Positions 5,591 to 8,658 of a DNA stretch of 8,658 nucleotides are shown piece by piece. The notes under the pieces were generated by a model. The model had not been told where the DNA came from and searched no databases. It saw only the letters and a list, made by a program, of their open reading frames with translations. The first letter of the stretch is position 1. The number at the start of each line of letters is the position of its first letter. The stretch is from positions 1 through 8,658 of the forward strand of contig JALFYG010000199.1 in the NCBI GenBank assembly GCA_022784805.1, written 5' to 3'. The translations under genes were made by a program, and so were the position numbers. The DNA comes from Spirochaetales bacterium (GTDB lineage: Bacteria; Spirochaetota; Spirochaetia; Sphaerochaetales; Sphaerochaetaceae).

Positions 5591-7627
5591 ATGGCATCTT
5601 ACAATCTTAATGAAGTATTGAAGAATAAGAAGAAAGAAAGTACCAATTCCAATGGAGAAATAAAGCTTGATGACGTATCAAGAGTAAAAGTTCTTTCTCC
5701 TACCATGCAGGTCTTTAAGAGATTCATCAGAAATAGGCTTGCTGTATTTGGATCAGTGGTTATCATCATACTATTTGTTTTCTGTTTCATCGGTCCTTTT
5801 CTTTATCCTTATGGCCAGAAGCAGACTTTCTATAAGTATGATTCAATCAACGTAAAGTTCGGCGTTGCTACAGAGAATACTTCCTTTACTGGCTATGTGG
5901 TTGATTCATCAATTAACGTAGATACCAATGCAAACAGCTACATGACAACATATATCAAGGAAATGATGGCTAGTGGCAAGACTCGTACCAATAAGCTTGC
6001 TGCAGACGGTAATTTCTATCAGATAGATATACTTGGTGACAACGTTGTTGCTATGAGTCAGAGACAAGACGTGAAGGCTGTTGCAACCTTTGGTTCTTCT
6101 GTTGTTGATGTAGCTACATATGATGCTATCACAAGAAGTGTAAAATATAATGGTGAGACACTTGGAAGTGATTTTGAAAAGAAGGTTGCTACTCTTAAGG
6201 GAAATAGTGGAAAGTTTACTATTGATGGAGTGGAGTATTCATTTAGACGTGGAACAGGTAAGAACTACGTTATTTCAGCTGCAAAAGAAGGCTTCATCTA
6301 TTCAGGTACACCTCTTTCAAGCGAGTTCGAAGACATGGCGGAGAATGCAGTACTTGAAGAAGTATTCCCTGTTGGCGGAGAGGAGTATATCGTTGTTGCT
6401 GATGGAAATACAAAGACTGTCTATAGAGTAGGGGAAGCAAAGATTGCAAAGGTCTTCACTACTTATGTCATCGACTTCTATGACAGCTCTATAAAGGTAA
6501 CAGACGAGTTTAGAAACAATGCACTTCTTTCTGCTTACACAACAGGTAAGTTCACTGCTGATGGTAAGAACTATACTCTTGTTGACCATGATGATGTTTT
6601 GACAATCTATGATGAGAATGGAAAAGAGTACGGTGAGTTCTCTAACTTCATCATCAGAAGATCCAATGGTGACGACACTATTGAATATGAAGCAAAGGTC
6701 CACATCAGAGAAGCAATCGAAGGTATGAAGGATCAGGGACTCCAGACATATGCATTCACTACAAGGCTTCCTCAGCAGACATCTGATGGTCAGTATGCTT
6801 ATGATGAAAATGGTGTTCTTCTCTATGATGACGACAGTGAAGTCAGAGTAAAACAGACAGATAGAAACTACGAGCTTTGGGCAAACCAGGTCACATATGT
6901 CATTGACAGATTTGCTTCTCCTTCTTGGTCTCATATCCTTGGTACAGACGGTGATGGATTCGATGTATTTGCACGTGTCATGTATGGCGGAAGAGTATCA
7001 TTGATGGTTGGATTCGTAGTTGTATTTATTGAGCTCTTGATTGGCGTCGTAATGGGTGGCCTTGCCGGATATTATGGCGGCTGGGTTGATAACATCATCA
7101 TGCGTGCCGTCGACGTATTCTACTGTCTCCCTTCAATGCCTATCATGATTATTCTCGGTGGTATCATGGATGCCATGAGAATGGACGTATACAGAAGACT
7201 CTTTATCATGATGATCGCTCTCGGAATCATGGGTTGGGCAGGAGTTGCCAGACTTGTCAGAGGCCAGATCCTTTCCTTCAGAGAACAGGAGTTTATGATT
7301 GCTGCAGAAGCAACAGGTATAAAGGTTAAGGATAGAATCTTCAAGCACCTTATTCCAAACGTAATGCCTCAGCTCATCGTCAGTGCAACAATGGGTATTG
7401 GTGGAACCATTCTAACTGAGTCCACACTCTCATTCTTGGGTCTCGGTGTAAAGCATCCATTGGCTACTTGGGGTACAATGATCAACAGTGTATCTTCAGC
7501 TTCTGCTATGGCTCACTATGCATACATATGGATTCCTGTAGGTCTTCTCATTTCCTTCACTGTAATCGCATTCAACTTTATCGGTGATGGTCTCAGAGAC
7601 GCTTACGATCCAAAGGGAAAGAGGTGA
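5591..7627 (+). CDS. oppC: OppC-type ABC importer permease with a large extracytoplasmic insertion
   Basis: This is the second permease subunit of the importer, 678 residues against about 280-310 for the family. A charged cytoplasmic N-terminus (1-49) is followed by helix 1 (about 50-72, ending PFLYPYG). Canonical OppC would reach its H-x-LGTDxxGRD motif within about 30-40 residues. Here that motif (HILGTDGDGFDVFARVMYGGRVSL, 448-471) comes only after residues 76-441, which must lie outside the membrane. The insertion contains degenerate repeats: NKLAADGNFYQI (134-145), GKFTIDGVEYSF (207-218) and GKFTADGKNYTL (319-330), with a weaker copy near 260-268. It is rich in Asp, Gly, Tyr and Thr. The permease core then follows: helices near 469-490, 503-528, 536-556, 597-620 and 643-667, with the EAA coupling loop at 559-590 (FREQEFMIAAEATGI, IFKHLIPN) and the ending GDGLRDAYDPKGKR. 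The frame is continuous, so this is an extra domain, not an assembly fusion. Its role is unknown; contact with the binding protein or cell envelope is a guess. Confidence 0.94.
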   Translation: MASYNLNEVLKNKKKESTNSNGEIKLDDVSRVKVLSPTMQVFKRFIRNRLAVFGSVVIIILFVFCFIGPFLYPYGQKQTFYKYDSINVKFGVATENTSFTGYVVDSSINVDTNANSYMTTYIKEMMASGKTRTNKLAADGNFYQIDILGDNVVAMSQRQDVKAVATFGSSVVDVATYDAITRSVKYNGETLGSDFEKKVATLKGNSGKFTIDGVEYSFRRGTGKNYVISAAKEGFIYSGTPLSSEFEDMAENAVLEEVFPVGGEEYIVVADGNTKTVYRVGEAKIAKVFTTYVIDFYDSSIKVTDEFRNNALLSAYTTGKFTADGKNYTLVDHDDVLTIYDENGKEYGEFSNFIIRRSNGDDTIEYEAKVHIREAIEGMKDQGLQTYAFTTRLPQQTSDGQYAYDENGVLLYDDDSEVRVKQTDRNYELWANQVTYVIDRFASPSWSHILGTDGDGFDVFARVMYGGRVSLMVGFVVVFIELLIGVVMGGLAGYYGGWVDNIIMRAVDVFYCLPSMPIMIILGGIMDAMRMDVYRRLFIMMIALGIMGWAGVARLVRGQILSFREQEFMIAAEATGIKVKDRIFKHLIPNVMPQLIVSATMGIGGTILTESTLSFLGLGVKHPLATWGTMINSVSSASAMAHYAYIWIPVGLLISFTVIAFNFIGDGLRDAYDPKGKR

Positions 7628-7630
7628 TTT

Positions 7631-8658
7631 ATGTCAGAGAAAAAACACACATCATATATTTCTGGTAAAGAATCCAGAAGAATCACCAAGTTCAATAGAA
7701 AGGTGACTAAGAAGCTTGAAGCTGATAGAGCCAATGCCAATAAGGATCCTAAACTCTATACAACAAAAATGAGAGACGAGAACAACGTCGTCGAGTTTGA
7801 TAACGTCTGTACATTCTTCTTTACAGAAGTCGGTACAGTAAAAGCTGTAGATGGCATCTCTTTTGATGTTCCAAAGAACTCTACAGTCGGTGTCGTAGGT
7901 GAATCAGGATGTGGAAAGAGTGTTACATCCCTTTCTCTGATGCAGCTTTTACAGCGTCCGACAGGTCAGGTTGTTGGAGGTGAAATCAGATTCAATAAAG
8001 GCGATGGCACTGCTTACAACATCGTAAATACCCCGAACTCAATCATGGAGCAGATCAGAGGCAATAAGATGTCTATGATCTTCCAGGAGCCTATGACAAG
8101 CCTCAACCCTGTCTTCCGTATCGGAGACCAGGTTGATGAGGCTATTATTCTACATAACCCTGGAATGAGTGAGGAAGAAGTAAAAGCAAGAACTCTTGAA
8201 TTGTTGGAAATGGTTGGTATTGCAAACAAAGAGGGCGTCTACTCAATGTATCCTCACGAGCTCAGCGGTGGAATGAGACAGAGAGTCATGATTGCCATCG
8301 CTCTTGCTTGTAAGCCTGAGTTAATCATTGCCGATGAGCCTACAACAGCCCTCGACGTTACTATCCAGGCACAGATTCTTGATCTCTTGGAGAACTTGAA
8401 GAAGAAGATTGGATCTTCCATCATGCTCATCACCCACGACCTTGGTGTCGTAGCAGGTATGGCTGACTACGTAGTCGTCATGTATGCAGGTCGTGTAATC
8501 GAGAAGGGTACTGCAGATGATATCTTCCATCACCCTGCTCACCCTTATACAATCGGCTTGATGAAGTCCAAGCCAGTTGTGGGAAAGAAGGTTGAGGAAC
8601 TCTACAACATTCCTGGAAGCGTTCCAAACCCTGTAAACATGCCTAACTACTGTTACTT
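7631..8658 (+). CDS. oppD: OppD-type ABC importer ATPase with N-terminal extension, 3' end beyond window
   Basis: This cytoplasmic ATPase subunit drives the importer. The frame is open from ATG 7631 to the edge (342 codons plus two bases). AGAGG (7620-7624) overlaps the oppC end, and only three bases separate the oppC stop from this start, so translation is coupled. Motifs: Walker A GESGCGKS (90-97), Q-loop FQEPMTSLNP (151-160), signature LSGGMRQR (211-218), Walker B LIIADEP (231-237) with D-loop TALD (239-242), and H-loop His269 (LITHDLG). All catalytic residues are present. The oligopeptide-family C-terminal segment begins with HHPAHPYTIGL, then IPGSVP and PNYCY, where a Cys of the usual four-Cys cluster motif appears just before the edge. 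Walker A normally lies near residue 40-45. Here the ATPase fold starts around residue 54 (NVVEFDNV), after a Lys/Arg-rich stretch with repeated short basic segments (SRRITKFNRKVTKKLEADR, 15-33). An OppF partner is expected downstream. Confidence 0.95.
   Translation, partial: MSEKKHTSYISGKESRRITKFNRKVTKKLEADRANANKDPKLYTTKMRDENNVVEFDNVCTFFFTEVGTVKAVDGISFDVPKNSTVGVVGESGCGKSVTSLSLMQLLQRPTGQVVGGEIRFNKGDGTAYNIVNTPNSIMEQIRGNKMSMIFQEPMTSLNPVFRIGDQVDEAIILHNPGMSEEEVKARTLELLEMVGIANKEGVYSMYPHELSGGMRQRVMIAIALACKPELIIADEPTTALDVTIQAQILDLLENLKKKIGSSIMLITHDLGVVAGMADYVVVMYAGRVIEKGTADDIFHHPAHPYTIGLMKSKPVVGKKVEELYNIPGSVPNPVNMPNYCY

Noticed and set aside
6317..6934. A 205-codon minus-strand open frame opposite the OppC insertion
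   Set aside because: It is fully antisense to a well-supported gene, has no convincing ribosome binding site, is rich in Cys, Ile and Ser as expected from mirrored codons, and shows no recognisable motif.
5591..7627. OppC as a fusion or assembly artefact
   Set aside because: One continuous frame runs from a well-placed start through helix 1, the insertion and the full permease core to a stop coupled with oppD. The codon use of the insertion resembles its surroundings.

Overview
The window reads as chromosomal sequence from a bacterium of moderate GC (by eye low-to-mid 40s percent). The best guess is a spirochaete of the Sphaerochaeta/Treponema kind. The grounds are the solute-binding protein's signal peptide, which ends FAQGQTE and has no proper lipobox (a periplasmic protein in a cell with two membranes), and the general look of the Opp proteins. 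This is inference, because no rRNA or marker gene is present. Gut or anaerobic Firmicutes are not excluded.

Layout: (1) Positions 1-1101, minus strand: most of a PurD-like ATP-grasp protein (glycinamide ribonucleotide synthetase family). It runs off the left edge and has lost many family-hallmark residues. (2) 1102-1396: an AT-rich divergent intergenic region with a candidate promoter on each strand and overlapping inverted repeats. (3) 1397-1957, plus strand: an unrecognised four-helix membrane protein. (4) 1958-2013: a short gap with a near-perfect palindrome and a strong ribosome binding site. (5) 2014-4365: a very long (783 aa) family-5 (OppA/DppA-type) solute-binding protein. (6) 4366-4587: a strong intrinsic terminator, then an AT-rich stretch with a candidate promoter and a small leader hairpin. 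(7) 4588-5577 OppB-type permease, 5591-7627 OppC-type permease (678 aa, about twice the usual size) and 7631 to the right edge OppD-type ATPase. These three are tightly packed with translationally linked spacing, and an OppF-type ATPase would be expected just past the window.

Together the plus-strand genes form an oligopeptide/dipeptide-type ABC importer. The binding protein captures the ligand in the periplasm, OppB and OppC form the membrane channel, and OppD (with a probable OppF outside the window) powers it. The ligand could be peptides, but this binding-protein family also carries oligosaccharides and other solutes, and nothing here settles it. The terminator after the binding-protein gene, with a fresh candidate promoter before oppB, suggests that the binding protein is made in excess over the membrane parts.

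The most unusual signals are an extra domain of about 365 residues inserted in the outer loop of OppC, built from degenerate repeats, a matching large insertion (about 140 residues) in the binding protein, a basic N-terminal extension on OppD, and the PurD-like protein whose nucleotide and metal sites look eroded. I see no mobile element, CRISPR array, tRNA or rRNA.
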